Assembly: GCA_903823025.1 (NCBI GenBank)
Contig: CAIJRK010000031.1
Span: forward strand, 1-64,000
Length of the DNA: 64,000 nt
Reading direction: 5' to 3'
DNA from: an uncultured beta proteobacterium
Lineage (GTDB): Bacteria; Pseudomonadota; Gammaproteobacteria; Burkholderiales; Burkholderiaceae_C
A model generated the notes under the pieces. It did not search any database, was not told where the DNA came from, and was given only the letters and a program-made list of their open reading frames with translations. Within the stretch, counting starts at the first letter, position 1; each line of letters begins with the position of its first letter. A program made the position numbers and the translations under genes. Below are positions 47,547-58,301 of the stretch, in pieces.

Positions 47547-49178
47547 TTGAAACAAGGACTGTCACTTCGTGTTTCGCAACACTTGGCGCTCACGCCACAG
47601 TTGCAGCAGTCTATTCGGCTGTTGCAACTCTCCACGCTGGAACTCAGCCAAGAGGTTGACCAGATGCTCGACGACAACCCTTTTCTGGAGTTGAACGCGG
47701 AAGAGCCGCCCCGTGAAGAGTTTGGATTGGCGCAAACCGATACCCCTGTTCGGCGCGACGACCTGGAAGCCGAGTCAGCGCCTCCGCCTTCCGCGTCTGA
47801 CTACGCCTCCTCAACCGTGACCAGTACGGACAGCGAGTCAGAGGCGGCACCGCTCTCGTCAGACGATGCCCAGAACTGGGACGGCGACGGCAGTGCCACC
47901 TTGGCGCCCGACGACAGCGAATGGGGCGGAGACGCCAAGGCCAGCAGCAACAACTTGAACGGCAATGACGACGCCGACGTGACCGAGATGGCGCGCACGC
48001 AAGAGTCGTTGCAAAGTCATTTGCATCGTCAGGCGTTAGCGCTGCGTTTGAGTGCCGAAGACCGCGCCGCGCTGCAGTTTCTGATCGAGTCGTTGAACGA
48101 CGATGGTTATCTGGAAGACACCTTGCTTTCGCTGGCGCAAGGGCTGGCGGGCGAAGACGGTAGCGAGCAGCTGGAACAACTGGTGCACCACTTCACGGTG
48201 GCGTTGTCGCTGTTGCAAAGCCTGGAACCCACGGGCGTTGGTGCCCGTCATTTGGCCGAGTGTCTGTGTTTGCAATTGCAAGCCATGCGCGCCCATCTGA
48301 CCTCGCCCGCCAGCGCTCATTCCGACCCGGATGCCGCTTCAAATCCGGCCTTGCTAACGATCAACGTGGCCTTGCGCGTGTGTGCGCAACCCATGGAATT
48401 GCTGGCTCGGCGTGATGTTAAACGGCTGATGCAACTGTGCAGCGCCAGCGATGCGTCGGTTCGCGACGCGATAACGATGATCAGTCGGCTCGAACCCAAA
48501 CCGGGGCGTCGTTTCTGTGATGTGGAGCGCAATATCGTAGTGCCCGATGTGCTGGTGGTTCAAACCGGCAAAGGCGCATTGGCCAAGTTTCGGGTGCGCC
48601 TGAACGCCGAAGTCATGCCACGTTTGCGGGTACACGACATTTATGCCAACGCCCTCAAACAGCACAAAAGCAGCGGTAACGAGGCCGCCAGTCATGCCGC
48701 CTTACAGCAGCGCTTGCAAGAAGCGCGCTGGTTTATCAAGAACATCCAGCAGCGCTTTGACACTATTTTGCGGGTCAGCACCGCGATTGTGGAGCGGCAA
48801 AAGAACTTCTTTACCCACGGCGAACTGGCCATGCGCCCGCTGGTGCTGCGTGAGATTGCCGACGAGTTGGGCCTGCACGAATCCACCATCAGCCGCGTCA
48901 CCACTGCCAAATACATGGCCACGCCCTTTGGCACCTTTGAGCTGAAGTATTTCTTTGGCTCCGGGCTGGGCACTGACTCGGGCGGCAACGCCTCCAGCAC
49001 GGCGGTGCGCGCTTTGATCAAGCAATTTATCAGCGCCGAGAGTGTCGTTAAACCGCTCAGTGACAACCAGATTTCCGAGATGCTCAAGGAACAAGGCATC
49101 GACTGCGCCCGGCGCACCGTCGCCAAATACCGCGAGGGGCTGCGTATTGCGACCGCCTCCTTGCGCAAGGCGCTTTAA
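47547..49178 (+). CDS. rpoN: RNA polymerase sigma-54 factor RpoN
   Basis: The 543-residue protein has the glutamine-rich activator-contacting region (TPQLQQSIRLLQLSTLELSQ at 16-35), a long acidic region II (about 60-150) and the C-terminal RpoN box ARRTVAKYRE that reads the -24 element. A TTG start has GGAGG eight bases upstream. A 6-bp hairpin, ACGATT with AATCGT, at 47513-47529 lies just before the ribosome-binding site. It follows lptB in the conserved order. Confidence 0.96.
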   Translation: MKQGLSLRVSQHLALTPQLQQSIRLLQLSTLELSQEVDQMLDDNPFLELNAEEPPREEFGLAQTDTPVRRDDLEAESAPPPSASDYASSTVTSTDSESEAAPLSSDDAQNWDGDGSATLAPDDSEWGGDAKASSNNLNGNDDADVTEMARTQESLQSHLHRQALALRLSAEDRAALQFLIESLNDDGYLEDTLLSLAQGLAGEDGSEQLEQLVHHFTVALSLLQSLEPTGVGARHLAECLCLQLQAMRAHLTSPASAHSDPDAASNPALLTINVALRVCAQPMELLARRDVKRLMQLCSASDASVRDAITMISRLEPKPGRRFCDVERNIVVPDVLVVQTGKGALAKFRVRLNAEVMPRLRVHDIYANALKQHKSSGNEAASHAALQQRLQEARWFIKNIQQRFDTILRVSTAIVERQKNFFTHGELAMRPLVLREIADELGLHESTISRVTTAKYMATPFGTFELKYFFGSGLGTDSGGNASSTAVRALIKQFISAESVVKPLSDNQISEMLKEQGIDCARRTVAKYREGLRIATASLRKAL

Positions 49179-49214
49179 CGTGTTGTCAAAACTCGGCGCA
49201 CAGTCGATTATTGA

Positions 49215-50936
49215 GTGAGCGCGGTCGTCATGGAATCTGTGCTGGGCATGGCCCGGAGGTCGCCCGTCATCGCTCAGCCATCCCCTGCGAAGGTGGCGCC
49301 AGAGTTATTGGCGCGTGGGGCGATTTTTACCCGCGTCGAGGTCGTTGATTTCATCCTTGATCTGGCGGGCTATACAGAAGACCAGCCGCTTCATCAAAAA
49401 CGTCTTTTAGAGCCGTCGTTTGGGGGCGGTGATTTCTTGTTGCCTATCGTGGACAGACTGCTGACGGCCTGGCGGGCTGCCAAGGAAACTGGCTCTGTTG
49501 AGGCGCGTTTGAAAGACGCTATCCGGGCTGTTGAGTTGCATCATGAGACCTTTTATGCCACGCATTTGGCCGTAGTTGCCCGACTCCTGCAAGCGGGCTT
49601 GACAGCGAAAACTGCAACGGCGCTTGCGAATCACTGGCTGTCGCAAGGCGATTTCTTGCGGGTGCCGCTGGACGGTTCATTTGACTTTGTCGTGGGCAAT
49701 CCACCCTATGTCCGTCAAGAGCGGATTGCAGCACCTCTGCTGGCCGAGTACCGCCGTCGTTATCCGACGATGTACGACCGGGCGGATCTTTATATTCCTT
49801 TTATCGAACGTTCCCTGTCCGTGCTGGCGAAGGGCGGGCAGTTGGGTTTTATCTGTGCGGATCGCTGGATGAAGAACCGTTATGGCGGGCCGCTACGTCG
49901 CCTCGTCGCCGCGCAGTTTCACCTGAAAATTTATGTTGATATGGTGGATACCCTGGCGTTCAATGCCGATGTGATTGCCTATCCGGCCATCACCATCATC
50001 AGCCGGGACACGCCTGGGGCGACACGTATTGCGCATCGCCCCGCCATCGACCGGGCTACGCTGGCAACCCTGGCCGACGCTTTGCGCGTGCCGCATTTGC
50101 CTAAAGACGGTGGACCGGTGCGTGAACTGGCGCAAGTCACCAACGGCTCAGAACCGTGGTTACTCGAATCTGCTGATCAGATGGCCTTGATTCGGCGGCT
50201 TGAAGCGCAGTATCCAACCCTTGAAGCCGCCGCTTGCAAGGTCGGTATTGGCGTCGCCACTGGTGCGGACAAGGCGTTCATTGGGGACTTCGAGACGCTG
50301 GATGTTGAGCCAGATCGCAAGTTGCCTCTGCTAACAACCCGCGACATCGCGACGGGTGAAGTGCAATGGCGGGGGCAGGGCGTTATCAACCCGTTTATCG
50401 AGACCGGGGGGCTGGTTGACTTGAAAGACTATCCACGCCTGAGTCGCTACCTGCAAGCGCATCAAGAGATCATGGCTAACAGGCACTGCGCGAAGAAAAA
50501 TCCCGAAAATTGGTATCGCACGATTGACCGAATTACCCCGTCGTTGATGAATATCCCGAAGCTTTTAATTCCAGACATCAAGGGGCAAGCGCATGTTGTT
50601 TTTGAAGGCGGGGGGCATTATCCGCATCACAATTTGTATTACATAACGTCTGAAGCCTGGGAGCTGCGGGCATTGCAAGCAGTGTTGCTCTCCGCCATCA
50701 CGCGTCTTTTTGTGGCGACTTACTCCACCAAAATGCACGGGGGATTTCTTCGGTTTCAGGCACAGTATCTGCGCCGCATCCGTCTTCCGTTATGGGTCGA
50801 TGTGTCACCCGCGCTGCGCACGGAGCTAGCGCAAGCAGCCATCAAGCGTGATTTTCAGGCGTGTAACCATGCAACGTTCAAGCTTTATGGATTGACGCAA
50901 GAAGAGCGCTCAGCCTTGGGCGGCAAGGGAGAATAA
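49215..50936 (+). CDS. Type II N6-adenine DNA methyltransferase, XhoI/PaeR7I type
   Basis: The 573-residue gamma-class methyltransferase has SAM motif [13 protein letters not shown] near 65 and the catalytic NPPYVRQ near 162, then a C-terminal target-recognition region. It is paired with a XhoI-type endonuclease directly downstream (TAA next to ATG), so it should methylate the A of CTCGAG. GTG 49215 or ATG 49230 may start it. The window contains no CTCGAG that I could find. Confidence 0.85.
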   Translation: MSAVVMESVLGMARRSPVIAQPSPAKVAPELLARGAIFTRVEVVDFILDLAGYTEDQPLHQKRLLEPSFGGGDFLLPIVDRLLTAWRAAKETGSVEARLKDAIRAVELHHETFYATHLAVVARLLQAGLTAKTATALANHWLSQGDFLRVPLDGSFDFVVGNPPYVRQERIAAPLLAEYRRRYPTMYDRADLYIPFIERSLSVLAKGGQLGFICADRWMKNRYGGPLRRLVAAQFHLKIYVDMVDTLAFNADVIAYPAITIISRDTPGATRIAHRPAIDRATLATLADALRVPHLPKDGGPVRELAQVTNGSEPWLLESADQMALIRRLEAQYPTLEAAACKVGIGVATGADKAFIGDFETLDVEPDRKLPLLTTRDIATGEVQWRGQGVINPFIETGGLVDLKDYPRLSRYLQAHQEIMANRHCAKKNPENWYRTIDRITPSLMNIPKLLIPDIKGQAHVVFEGGGHYPHHNLYYITSEAWELRALQAVLLSAITRLFVATYSTKMHGGFLRFQAQYLRRIRLPLWVDVSPALRTELAQAAIKRDFQACNHATFKLYGLTQEERSALGGKGE

Positions 50937-51680
50937 ATGACACTTGATCTGGTCGATTACGAGCGCAAGGCCCACGAAGCCGTGAAATCCTTTTGGGAAA
51001 ACCGGGGTGCAGCGAAGGAGAAAAAAATTCAGTCTGGAACATTCGACCAGGGTGAACGCGCTGGCGTGACTGCCGGCAAGAACATGGATAAGTTCCTTGA
51101 TCTCGTGCGTGACATTGTTCGAGCCAATGGCTTGGCCCATGCCCAAATTTACGAAAACCGTGCCGCGCTAACCCTGCCCGGCTACTTTCGTCCCACGAAG
51201 CTTTGGGATTTGCTGGTCATTCACAAAGGTGAGCTGATCGCAGCCGTTGAATTAAAAAGTCAGGCTGGCCCGTCGTTCGGCAACAACTTCAACAACCGTA
51301 CCGAGGAAGCGATTGGCACCGCGCACGATTTTTGGACCGCCTACCGCGAAGATGCCTTTGGCAAACAGCCGCGCCCTTTCGCAGGCTGGTTAATGATGGT
51401 TGAAGATGCGCCTGAATCTCAATGTGCGGTCAGAAATACGTCACCGCACTTTCCTGTTCGCCAGGAATTCAAGGACGCGTCCTACCTCCAGCGCTATGAC
51501 CTGTTGTGTCAAAAGCTGGTAAAAGAGCAGCTTTACACGACGGCATCCCTGATGACATCGCCACGCCGGGCCGCCGAAACAGGTGAGTTTTCGGCGATGT
51601 CGGCGATGACCGACCTCAAGACCTTCGTGACCTCGCTGGCGGGCCACGTCGCTGCAGCGGCGGCCCGGCTTGGGTCATAG
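50937..51680 (+). CDS. Type II restriction endonuclease, XhoI/PaeR7I family
   Basis: The 247-residue protein resembles PaeR7I and Xho[37 protein letters not shown] and [20 protein letters not shown] are family-like stretches. The catalytic PD-(D/E)XK residues are Asp91 (KLWDLLV) and Glu105/Lys107 (AVELKSQ). The expected site is CTCGAG. It starts immediately after the methyltransferase stop. Confidence 0.87.
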   Translation: MTLDLVDYERKAHEAVKSFWENRGAAKEKKIQSGTFDQGERAGVTAGKNMDKFLDLVRDIVRANGLAHAQIYENRAALTLPGYFRPTKLWDLLVIHKGELIAAVELKSQAGPSFGNNFNNRTEEAIGTAHDFWTAYREDAFGKQPRPFAGWLMMVEDAPESQCAVRNTSPHFPVRQEFKDASYLQRYDLLCQKLVKEQLYTTASLMTSPRRAAETGEFSAMSAMTDLKTFVTSLAGHVAAAAARLGS

Positions 51681-51736
51681 CGTGACCGACAACCCAACCT
51701 TGTCCCCCCCATAACCCTTACAACTAAAGCGTTGAC

Positions 51737-52981
51737 ATGAACCAACTTCAATTATTTTTACCCTGCGCCGCTGGCGTCGAAGACCTGTTACTGCCCGAGG
51801 TGTTGCGCATCACCGGCTTGCCGCCCGGCTGTGCCACCAAGCAGCGCGGCGGCGTGGCCGTGCGCACCTCGCTGTCGCACGCGATGCTGCTCAACCTCTA
51901 CAGTCGTTTGGCCCAGCGCGTGCTGGTGCTCCTGTCGCACACCGAATACCGCGGTGAGCAGGATTTGTACCGCGCCGCCAGCGAAGTGCCGTGGGAACGC
52001 TGGTTCACGCCGCGCGAAAGCATCAAGGTCGAAGTGACGGCCCAGCACAGCCCGCTGACCTCGCTGAACTTTGCCGCGCTCAAGATCAAGGACGCCGTGT
52101 GCGACCGTTTTCGCGCCACGGCAGGCGGCGTGCGCCCCGATGTCAACACCCAGTGGCCCGATGCCCGCATTTATACCCACCTGACCACCGACCACTGCTC
52201 GCTGTACCTCGACACCTCGGGCGAGCCGCTGTTCAAGCGCGGCTGGCGCGAAGACAAGGGCGACGCGCCTTTGAAGGAAACGCTGGCCGCCGCCATGCTC
52301 GCCGCGAGTGGCTGGATGGAGGGCGAAGGCGACCTGTTGCCGCTGTACGACCCCTGCTGCGGCAGCGGCACGATTGTGATTGAAGCCGCTCAAATGGCCT
52401 GTAACATCGCCGCCGGTAGCCGCCGCCGCTTCGCCTTCGAGAAGTATTTGCCATTCCGCCGGGCCGAGTGGGAGGCCATGAAACAAGAAGCGACGGATTC
52501 AGAAGTCGTCCGGGAACCCGACCAACACCCGATTATTTTTGGCAGCGATGTCGCTCACCGCATGGTTGACTTTGCCCAACGCAATGCACAACGCGCCGGT
52601 GTGGCCGACGTGATCGAGTTTCGTGGGGGCGATGCTTTGCAGCGGATGCCGCCCGTGCCCGGCCCCGGCGTGATGATCCTGAATCCGCCGTATGGCGAGC
52701 GCATTGAGGTGGCGGGCGTGGCGGGCAGTGCCGCGCAAGAAGGTCGCTTTGGTGCTCGCGAGTTGCCCGAAATGGAAGATGGCGGCGAGTTCTTCAGCCA
52801 GCTGGCGACGCACTGGAAGAAAAACTATCCCGACTGGACCGCCTGGGTGCTCACGCCCGACCTCAAACTACCCAGCAAAATGCGCCTCAAAGAATCGCGC
52901 CGTGTGCCGATGTGGAACGGCCCCATTGAGTGCCGCATGTTCCGCTTTGACATGGTGAAAGGCTCGGCGCGCACGAAATGA
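51737..52981 (+). CDS. 23S rRNA guanine N2-methyltransferase, RlmL-like (THUMP)
   Basis: The 414-residue protein has an N-terminal THUMP domain (about 60-165) and a SAM-methyltransferase domain with YDPCCGSGTIVIEAAQMACN and MILNPPYGERI (NPPY). It matches the guanine-N2 methyltransferase half of RlmL, which modifies G2445 of 23S rRNA; the second half of E. coli RlmKL is absent, usual for many Burkholderiales. Its stop overlaps the PIN-domain gene start. Confidence 0.85.
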   Translation: MNQLQLFLPCAAGVEDLLLPEVLRITGLPPGCATKQRGGVAVRTSLSHAMLLNLYSRLAQRVLVLLSHTEYRGEQDLYRAASEVPWERWFTPRESIKVEVTAQHSPLTSLNFAALKIKDAVCDRFRATAGGVRPDVNTQWPDARIYTHLTTDHCSLYLDTSGEPLFKRGWREDKGDAPLKETLAAAMLAASGWMEGEGDLLPLYDPCCGSGTIVIEAAQMACNIAAGSRRRFAFEKYLPFRRAEWEAMKQEATDSEVVREPDQHPIIFGSDVAHRMVDFAQRNAQRAGVADVIEFRGGDALQRMPPVPGPGVMILNPPYGERIEVAGVAGSAAQEGRFGARELPEMEDGGEFFSQLATHWKKNYPDWTAWVLTPDLKLPSKMRLKESRRVPMWNGPIECRMFRFDMVKGSARTK

Positions 52982-53376
52982 TCGTGCTCGACACCAACAT
53001 CGTGCTGGACGCATTTCTGTTCAACGACCCAGCGGCGCAACCCCTGAAAGAAGCGCTGGCCGCCCGGCAATTTCAATGGATTGCGACGCTCGCCATGCGC
53101 GACGAGTTGGCGCGGGTGCTGACCTATCCCAAGATTGTGGTCCGGCTGGTTTTTTACCAGCGCACGGCAGCGGATGTGCTGGCGCTGTTTGATGCCCAAG
53201 TGCAACTGGTCGGCGTGGCTCTCAAAGCAACGCTGATCTGTGCCGACTCCGACGACCAGAAATTCATCGACCTCGCGGTAGCCCACAAAGCCCGGTTGTT
53301 GAGCAAAGACCGCGCTGTCTTTTGTATGGCCAAGCGCTTGCTGACGGTGGGTGTCGTGATGCAAAAAGTTATCTGA
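52978..53376 (+). CDS. PIN-domain protein, putative toxin component
   Basis: The 132-residue protein begins MIVLDTNIVLDAFLFNDPAA and has the PIN acidic residues in LDTN (Asp5), RDELARVL, DSDDQKFIDLA and SKDRAVF. It belongs to the PIN_3-type toxin group. Unlike vapC at the left end, it has no antitoxin next to it; instead its ATG overlaps the rRNA methyltransferase stop as ATGA. It may be a domesticated RNase acting on RNA, or an orphan toxin. Confidence 0.8.
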   Translation: MIVLDTNIVLDAFLFNDPAAQPLKEALAARQFQWIATLAMRDELARVLTYPKIVVRLVFYQRTAADVLALFDAQVQLVGVALKATLICADSDDQKFIDLAVAHKARLLSKDRAVFCMAKRLLTVGVVMQKVI

Positions 53377-53483
53377 AACACCAAGCGACCTGACCTCAAT
53401 TAAGCCATCGAAAAAGTTATAACCATGTTTAACCAATGGTCTATTTGTTTTTATTTGATGATAGATGGCAAATAAGTAGAATC

Positions 53484-53572
53484 CGGCCACGTTAATAGCA
53501 CACCTGATCGAAAGACAGGGTCGCAAAGCCACCGGCCTGACGCATGTGCGTATTGGTAGCGGGGTTGCCAAA
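53484..53572 (+). promoter_or_regulatory. c-di-GMP-I riboswitch (GEMM motif)
   Basis: The stretch shows the GEMM consensus: CACCTGATCGAAAGACAGGG hairpin with the GAAA tetraloop, then TCGCAAAGCCACCGGCCT, and the receptor GGTAGCGGGGTTGCC. It lies about 240 bases upstream of a methyl-accepting chemotaxis gene. A GC-rich inverted repeat (GGGTCAGG/CCTGATCCC, 53575-53596) followed by GGTTTTCC could be the expression platform. Confidence 0.93.
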
Positions 53573-53810
53573 GCGGGTCAGGTTAAGCCTGATCCCGGTT
53601 TTCCTATTGGGGGAAGTGGCGGCCTGTTGCTGCCTTTTTGCACTGCTTCAGTCTGGCGCCGTGCCACCTTTTTTTCATTTGCTGCGCCCTTGACTCCGGT
53701 CAGGGGGTGTGCTCATCCTGCTCGGTTTGTAAAAGCATTTTGAGATTCACGGCGATCAAGCCTGATCAACGTGCGCTCCCTACTTTCTTCAAACAGTCAG
53801 GACAACTTCA

Positions 53811-55397
53811 ATGGCAATTTTTAACAACATGCGGGTTTCGTCGCGCTTGGCCTTTGGCTTTGGCTCGCTTGTCCTGCTAGGCATGATCATTGCCATTTTT
53901 GGCGCGCTCAAAATGCACACGCTCGCCCTCAATCTCGATGAGGTGGCGAACAACCGCCTCACCAAAACAAACCAGTTTGCCGAGTACAAGGACAACCTCA
54001 ACGAGGTCGCGCGTGCGGCACGCAACATGCTGATCACCGACGAGGCCAGCGTGCGCGAGAGCGAAACTAAAAAAATTGATGAGGCCCGCGCCGCCAATGT
54101 CAAGCTGATGGCGTTGTTTGATGTTTCTATTCGCGTGACACAAAACGTGCGCGTTTTAAATGTCATCAAAGAGACCGGGCCGCGTTACGACAGCGCGATT
54201 GATCAAGTGATTGTGATGGCGCGCCAGGGTGAGGCCACGGCAGCGGGCCGCCTGCTGATGGGCAACGTGCGCAACCTGCAGGACACGCTTTTCAAGGCGG
54301 TTGATAACTCCATGGACTTACAGCAAAAGATAGCCGTCGCACTGGCGGCCACCGCTGCGCAAGAGGCGGCGATAGCGGCCAGCATTCTGTTCAGTTTTGC
54401 GCTGTTGATGTTGGGGGTTGGCGTTTGGGTGGGTTACACGATGACGCATAACCTGTCACGCGCACTGGGCGCCGAACCGGCTGAGTTATGTGAGGCGGTG
54501 CGCCAGGTTGCCACTGGTGATCTGAGCACACCGTTGTCGTTGCGTCAGGGTGACACCGCCAGTGTGCTGGCCGCTGTGGGGCGAATGCAAGCCTCATTGA
54601 TTCAGGTGGTCACCGCTGTGCGCCAGGGGTCAGAGAGTGTGGCCACCGCCAGCGTGCAGATTGCGCAAGGCAACATTGATTTGTCAGGGCGCACCGAAGC
54701 CCAAGCCAGCGCTTTGGAAGAAACGGCAGCCGCCATGGAAGAGCTGGGCTGCACGGTCAAACAAAATGCCAATAGCGCCCGTCAAGCCAACCAAATGGCC
54801 TTGAACGCCAGTACGGTGGCCATTCAAGGCGGCCAAGTCGTCGCGCAAGTGGTGGACACCATGAAGGACATCAATGAATCCAGCAAGAAAATATCGGACA
54901 TCATCAGTGTCATTGATGGCATTGCTTTTCAGACCAATATTCTGGCGTTGAATGCGGCCGTTGAGGCCGCGCGTGCGGGCGAGCAGGGCCGTGGATTTGC
55001 GGTGGTGGCCACCGAAGTGCGCAATCTTGCGGGGCGTTCAGCCAACGCAGCCAAAGAAATCAAGAGCCTCATTAACGCCAGCGTGGCGCGTGTCGGACAA
55101 GGTTCAATTTTGGTGGATCAGGCTGGGCTCACGATCAATGAAGTCGTGTTGAGCATTGGCCGCGTGACCGACATCATGGGTGAAATCAATGCCGCCAGCA
55201 GCGAGCAAAGCCAAGGCGTGGATCAAGTGGTTGAAGCCGTGATGCAGATGGACCAAGTGACGCAGCAAAATGCCGCGCTGGTGGAGGAGATGGCGGCAGC
55301 GGCTTCCAGCCTCAAATCACAGGCGCTGGATTTAGTGCAGACGGTGGCAGTCTTCAAACTTTCGCCGCGTGTGGGTCGCCTTGACTTTGCAGTGTAA
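53811..55397 (+). CDS. Methyl-accepting chemotaxis protein
   Basis: The 528-residue receptor has a membrane helix near 12-32, a periplasmic four-helix sensory domain (about 33-190), a second helix ([20 protein letters not shown]), a HAMP domain and a signalling domain with the conserved hairpin tip [20 protein letters not shown] then [20 protein letters not shown]. It has class 36H-type length without long indels. Expression is likely set by the c-di-GMP riboswitch in its leader. Its 3' end overlaps the next gene, on the other strand, by 44 bases. Confidence 0.95.
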   Translation: MAIFNNMRVSSRLAFGFGSLVLLGMIIAIFGALKMHTLALNLDEVANNRLTKTNQFAEYKDNLNEVARAARNMLITDEASVRESETKKIDEARAANVKLMALFDVSIRVTQNVRVLNVIKETGPRYDSAIDQVIVMARQGEATAAGRLLMGNVRNLQDTLFKAVDNSMDLQQKIAVALAATAAQEAAIAASILFSFALLMLGVGVWVGYTMTHNLSRALGAEPAELCEAVRQVATGDLSTPLSLRQGDTASVLAAVGRMQASLIQVVTAVRQGSESVATASVQIAQGNIDLSGRTEAQASALEETAAAMEELGCTVKQNANSARQANQMALNASTVAIQGGQVVAQVVDTMKDINESSKKISDIISVIDGIAFQTNILALNAAVEAARAGEQGRGFAVVATEVRNLAGRSANAAKEIKSLINASVARVGQGSILVDQAGLTINEVVLSIGRVTDIMGEINAASSEQSQGVDQVVEAVMQMDQVTQQNAALVEEMAAAASSLKSQALDLVQTVAVFKLSPRVGRLDFAV

Positions 55398-57006
55398 ACG
55401 TATGCGCACTGGCTAAAGGCCAGTGATGTTGGTAGATCAGCGGCAGGCTGTCCAGTTCATCTTCGAGCAAGGCGCCATCGGCCAAGGGCGTCAAGATCAG
55501 TTGTGACAAGGACTTGACCCGCCGATCCGCCATGCGCCGCACGATGTGGTGGGCCGTGATGTCACGCGGGTGCGCCAGACCGGCGGCCTGCACCATTTCT
55601 TTCAGCGCGTGCAGGGTTTGCAAATGAAAGTTGTAAACCCGATCCGCCTTGTCCGGCACCACCAGCGACTGTTGGCGTAGCGGGTCTTGTGTCGTCACCC
55701 CCGTGGGGCACTGACCAGTGTGGCAGTGCTGCGCCTGAATGCAGCCTAAGGCAAACATGAAACCACGCGCACTGTTGCACCAATCCGCGCCTAGCGCCAT
55801 CAGGCGCGCCATGTCAAACGCGCTCACGATCTTGCCTGCACAACCGATTTTGATTTTGTCGCGCAAACCAGCCCCGCGCAGTGTGTTGTGAACCAGCAGC
55901 AAGCCTTCTTGCAAAGGCGCGCCCACATGGTCGGTGAACTCCAGCGGCGCCGCGCCGGTGCCGCCTTCCGCGCCATCCACCACAATAAAGTCGGGCGTGA
56001 TACCGGTTGCCAACATCGCCTTGACCATGGCAAACCACTCCCACGGATGGCCGATGCAGAGTTTGAAACCCGTCGGTTTGCCGCCCGAGAGTTCGCGCAA
56101 CAAAGCGATGAACTTCATCATTTCTATCGGCGTTGAGAACGCGCTGTGCGAGGCTGGCGAGACGCAGTCCACGCCTTCGGGGATGCCGCGTGCCGCCGCA
56201 ATTTCCGCCGTCACTTTGGGGCCGGGCAATAAACCGCCGTGGCCGGGTTTGGCGCCTTGGCTGAGTTTGAGTTCAATCATTTTGACTTGCGGGTCGCGGG
56301 CGTTGGCCGCAAATTTGTCGGCGTTGAATGTGCCGTCGTCGTTGCGACAACCAAAGTAACCCGAGGCCACTTCCCAGATCAGGGCACCGCCATGCACGCG
56401 GTGATGGCTTGAGATCGAGCCTTCGCCGGTGTCGTGCGCAAAGCCGCCACGTCGGGCACCGGCGTTGAGCGCCAGGATGGCGTTGGCGCTCAGGGCACCG
56501 AAACTCATGGCTGAAATGTTGAATATGCTGGCGTCATAAGGCTGTGCTGAATCGGCGCCAATGGTGACGCGAAAGTCGTGCGAGGCCAGTTGCGTGGGGG
56601 CGACGGAATGGTTCATCCACTCGTAGCCTTCGTCGTACACGGCCAACTGCGTGCCAAAAGGCCGTTTGTCGGATTCATTCTTGGCGCGCTGATAAACCAG
56701 CGAGCGCTGCGCCCGCGAAAACGGCGCGGTTTCACTGTCGCTTTCAATGAAATACTGGCGAATTTCGGGCCGAACAAACTCCAGCATGAAGCGCAAGTGA
56801 CCGATGATCGGGTAGCTGCGCAAAATTGAACTTTTGGTTTGTCGAACGTCGTGCAAACCCAGTCCGACCAAAGCGAGCAGCATCAGCGTCATCAGCACGC
56901 CAACGCCAAACCCGGCCAGCATGAAGAGGCTCATCAAAAGCCCGATGGCACACAAGCCAAACACGGTGTAACGAATGGGAAAAAAAGAATTCAAGTAATG
57001 CAGCAT
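55354..57006 (-). CDS. FMN-binding glutamate synthase-family protein (GltB-like domain)
   Basis: The 550-residue protein has two N-terminal membrane helices (about 5-55) and a glutamate synthase-type FMN barrel: [63 protein letters not shown] and a cysteine cluster in [17 protein letters not shown]. No glutaminase domain is present. Membrane-bound relatives are of uncertain role. ATG 57006 was chosen because AAGGAA is nine bases upstream. Confidence 0.87.
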   Translation of the reverse strand: MLHYLNSFFPIRYTVFGLCAIGLLMSLFMLAGFGVGVLMTLMLLALVGLGLHDVRQTKSSILRSYPIIGHLRFMLEFVRPEIRQYFIESDSETAPFSRAQRSLVYQRAKNESDKRPFGTQLAVYDEGYEWMNHSVAPTQLASHDFRVTIGADSAQPYDASIFNISAMSFGALSANAILALNAGARRGGFAHDTGEGSISSHHRVHGGALIWEVASGYFGCRNDDGTFNADKFAANARDPQVKMIELKLSQGAKPGHGGLLPGPKVTAEIAAARGIPEGVDCVSPASHSAFSTPIEMMKFIALLRELSGGKPTGFKLCIGHPWEWFAMVKAMLATGITPDFIVVDGAEGGTGAAPLEFTDHVGAPLQEGLLLVHNTLRGAGLRDKIKIGCAGKIVSAFDMARLMALGADWCNSARGFMFALGCIQAQHCHTGQCPTGVTTQDPLRQQSLVVPDKADRVYNFHLQTLHALKEMVQAAGLAHPRDITAHHIVRRMADRRVKSLSQLILTPLADGALLEDELDSLPLIYQHHWPLASAHTFTLQSQGDPHAAKV

Positions 57007-57061
57007 GTAAGGGTTCCTTCGGCGTAACCATAACAGCCCCAAGGGCAGGCAAAATACGGCT

Positions 57062-57892
57062 ATGAACCAAGACTTACCCCCATCTCCTGTTGATCTTTTA
57101 ACCAGCGACACCCCCCTCGCGCTCGTGCCCGTCAGCCCTGACGAGTTTGACGAAATCGACGCCATCCTCGATGAGCTTCGCAGCCGCTATGACGAAACGC
57201 CGCAGTGGGAATTTTGTGAAGGCTTTATGGCCGCGCTGGTCTGCACCCGCCGCGTCATCCCGCTTTCGGAATATTTGCCCGTTCTGCTGGCGATTGGCGA
57301 CGAGGGCGAAGAAGACGAAGGCTCGTTTGCCGACGAGGCGCAACAACAACGCTTTCTTGAAATCTGGATGCGCCGCTGGAACGAAGTAGCCCAAGCCCTC
57401 AACACCAAAGTCGAAGCGCTGGACGATGACGCCGCTTACGAACCCGAAGTGATGGACGTGCGCGGCGCGATTGCCGCCTTGCCCGAAGACGAACGCGCTG
57501 AAATGGGTGATGACCCGTTGCCCGCCTTCGCCCAAGTGTGGGCGCTGGGCTTTATGTTTGTGGTCGAAGCCTGGCCCGAAGAATGGGTGGCACCGCGCGA
57601 CAAAGAAGCTGTTAAATGGCTCAACCGGGGGCTGGACGCCATCGTTGCGCTCACCGAAGACGACACCGCTACGCCCACCATCTCGGTGTTTGACGAGGAA
57701 GGCCCGCCCAGCCTGAGCCTGAAACGCCTGAATGAATTTGCCGACGGCGTGTGGGCGGTGTACGACCTGCGTGAACTGTGGCGCACCATCGGCCCACGGG
57801 TGCAAACGCTGCAAAAAGCCGCCACACCGGGTCGCAATGACCCGTGTTCTTGCGGTAGCGGCAAGAAATACAAGAAGTGCTGCGGCGCTTGA
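57062..57892 (+). CDS. YecA/UPF0149-family protein with SEC-C motif
   Basis: The 276-residue acidic protein has a YecA-like helical region (DEIDAILDELRSRYD to about 190) and a C-terminal zinc-binding SEC-C motif, NDPCSCGSGKKYKKCC. SEC-C modules link proteins such as SecA to ribosomes and chaperones; the exact role here is unknown. It is divergent from the flavoprotein gene. Confidence 0.88.
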   Translation: MNQDLPPSPVDLLTSDTPLALVPVSPDEFDEIDAILDELRSRYDETPQWEFCEGFMAALVCTRRVIPLSEYLPVLLAIGDEGEEDEGSFADEAQQQRFLEIWMRRWNEVAQALNTKVEALDDDAAYEPEVMDVRGAIAALPEDERAEMGDDPLPAFAQVWALGFMFVVEAWPEEWVAPRDKEAVKWLNRGLDAIVALTEDDTATPTISVFDEEGPPSLSLKRLNEFADGVWAVYDLRELWRTIGPRVQTLQKAATPGRNDPCSCGSGKKYKKCCGA

Positions 57893-57902
57893 AATTGACT
57901 AT

Positions 57903-58301
57903 TTGAACCCCTTGGCGGCGCTCGCAGTGGCGGGTTTCTTGCTCAGTCAATCGGCCGTTGCAACGCCACTTTTGCGCTGCCATCTGTCGTATGCCGGGAG
58001 CACCCAACAGATTGAAGTCCGTCCCGAGGCCGACCCTTATCCGGTTGCCTCGATTGATATTGGCGGGCGCTTTCGCTTCAAGGCGGTCATGGTGGGAGAC
58101 GTTGCGCATGTGGATTACATCAAGCTCTACACCTATCTGGATACCAGTCGGCAACCGATTTTGGTTCAGGAAACCAAATATCTACCGCCCTTTCTGGCTA
58201 CTCCTACCCCCTATCAACTCACTGGTGAGCAGCATCTTTATGCGGGTCCGGTGGAGCGCGAGTTGATCTACAACTGCACGCTAGAAGGCGTCCAGCCATG
58301 A
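57903..58301 (+). CDS. Small secreted protein of unknown function
   Basis: A protein of about 132 residues with a signal peptide (LAALAVAGFLLSQSAVA) and a mature part starting TPLLRCHLSYAGS with two cysteines (RC and YNC) that could form a disulfide. I do not recognise the family. The TTG at 57903 is my best start. Its stop overlaps the CapA-type gene as ATGA, so the two are made together. Confidence 0.6.
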   Translation: MNPLAALAVAGFLLSQSAVATPLLRCHLSYAGSTQQIEVRPEADPYPVASIDIGGRFRFKAVMVGDVAHVDYIKLYTYLDTSRQPILVQETKYLPPFLATPTPYQLTGEQHLYAGPVERELIYNCTLEGVQP

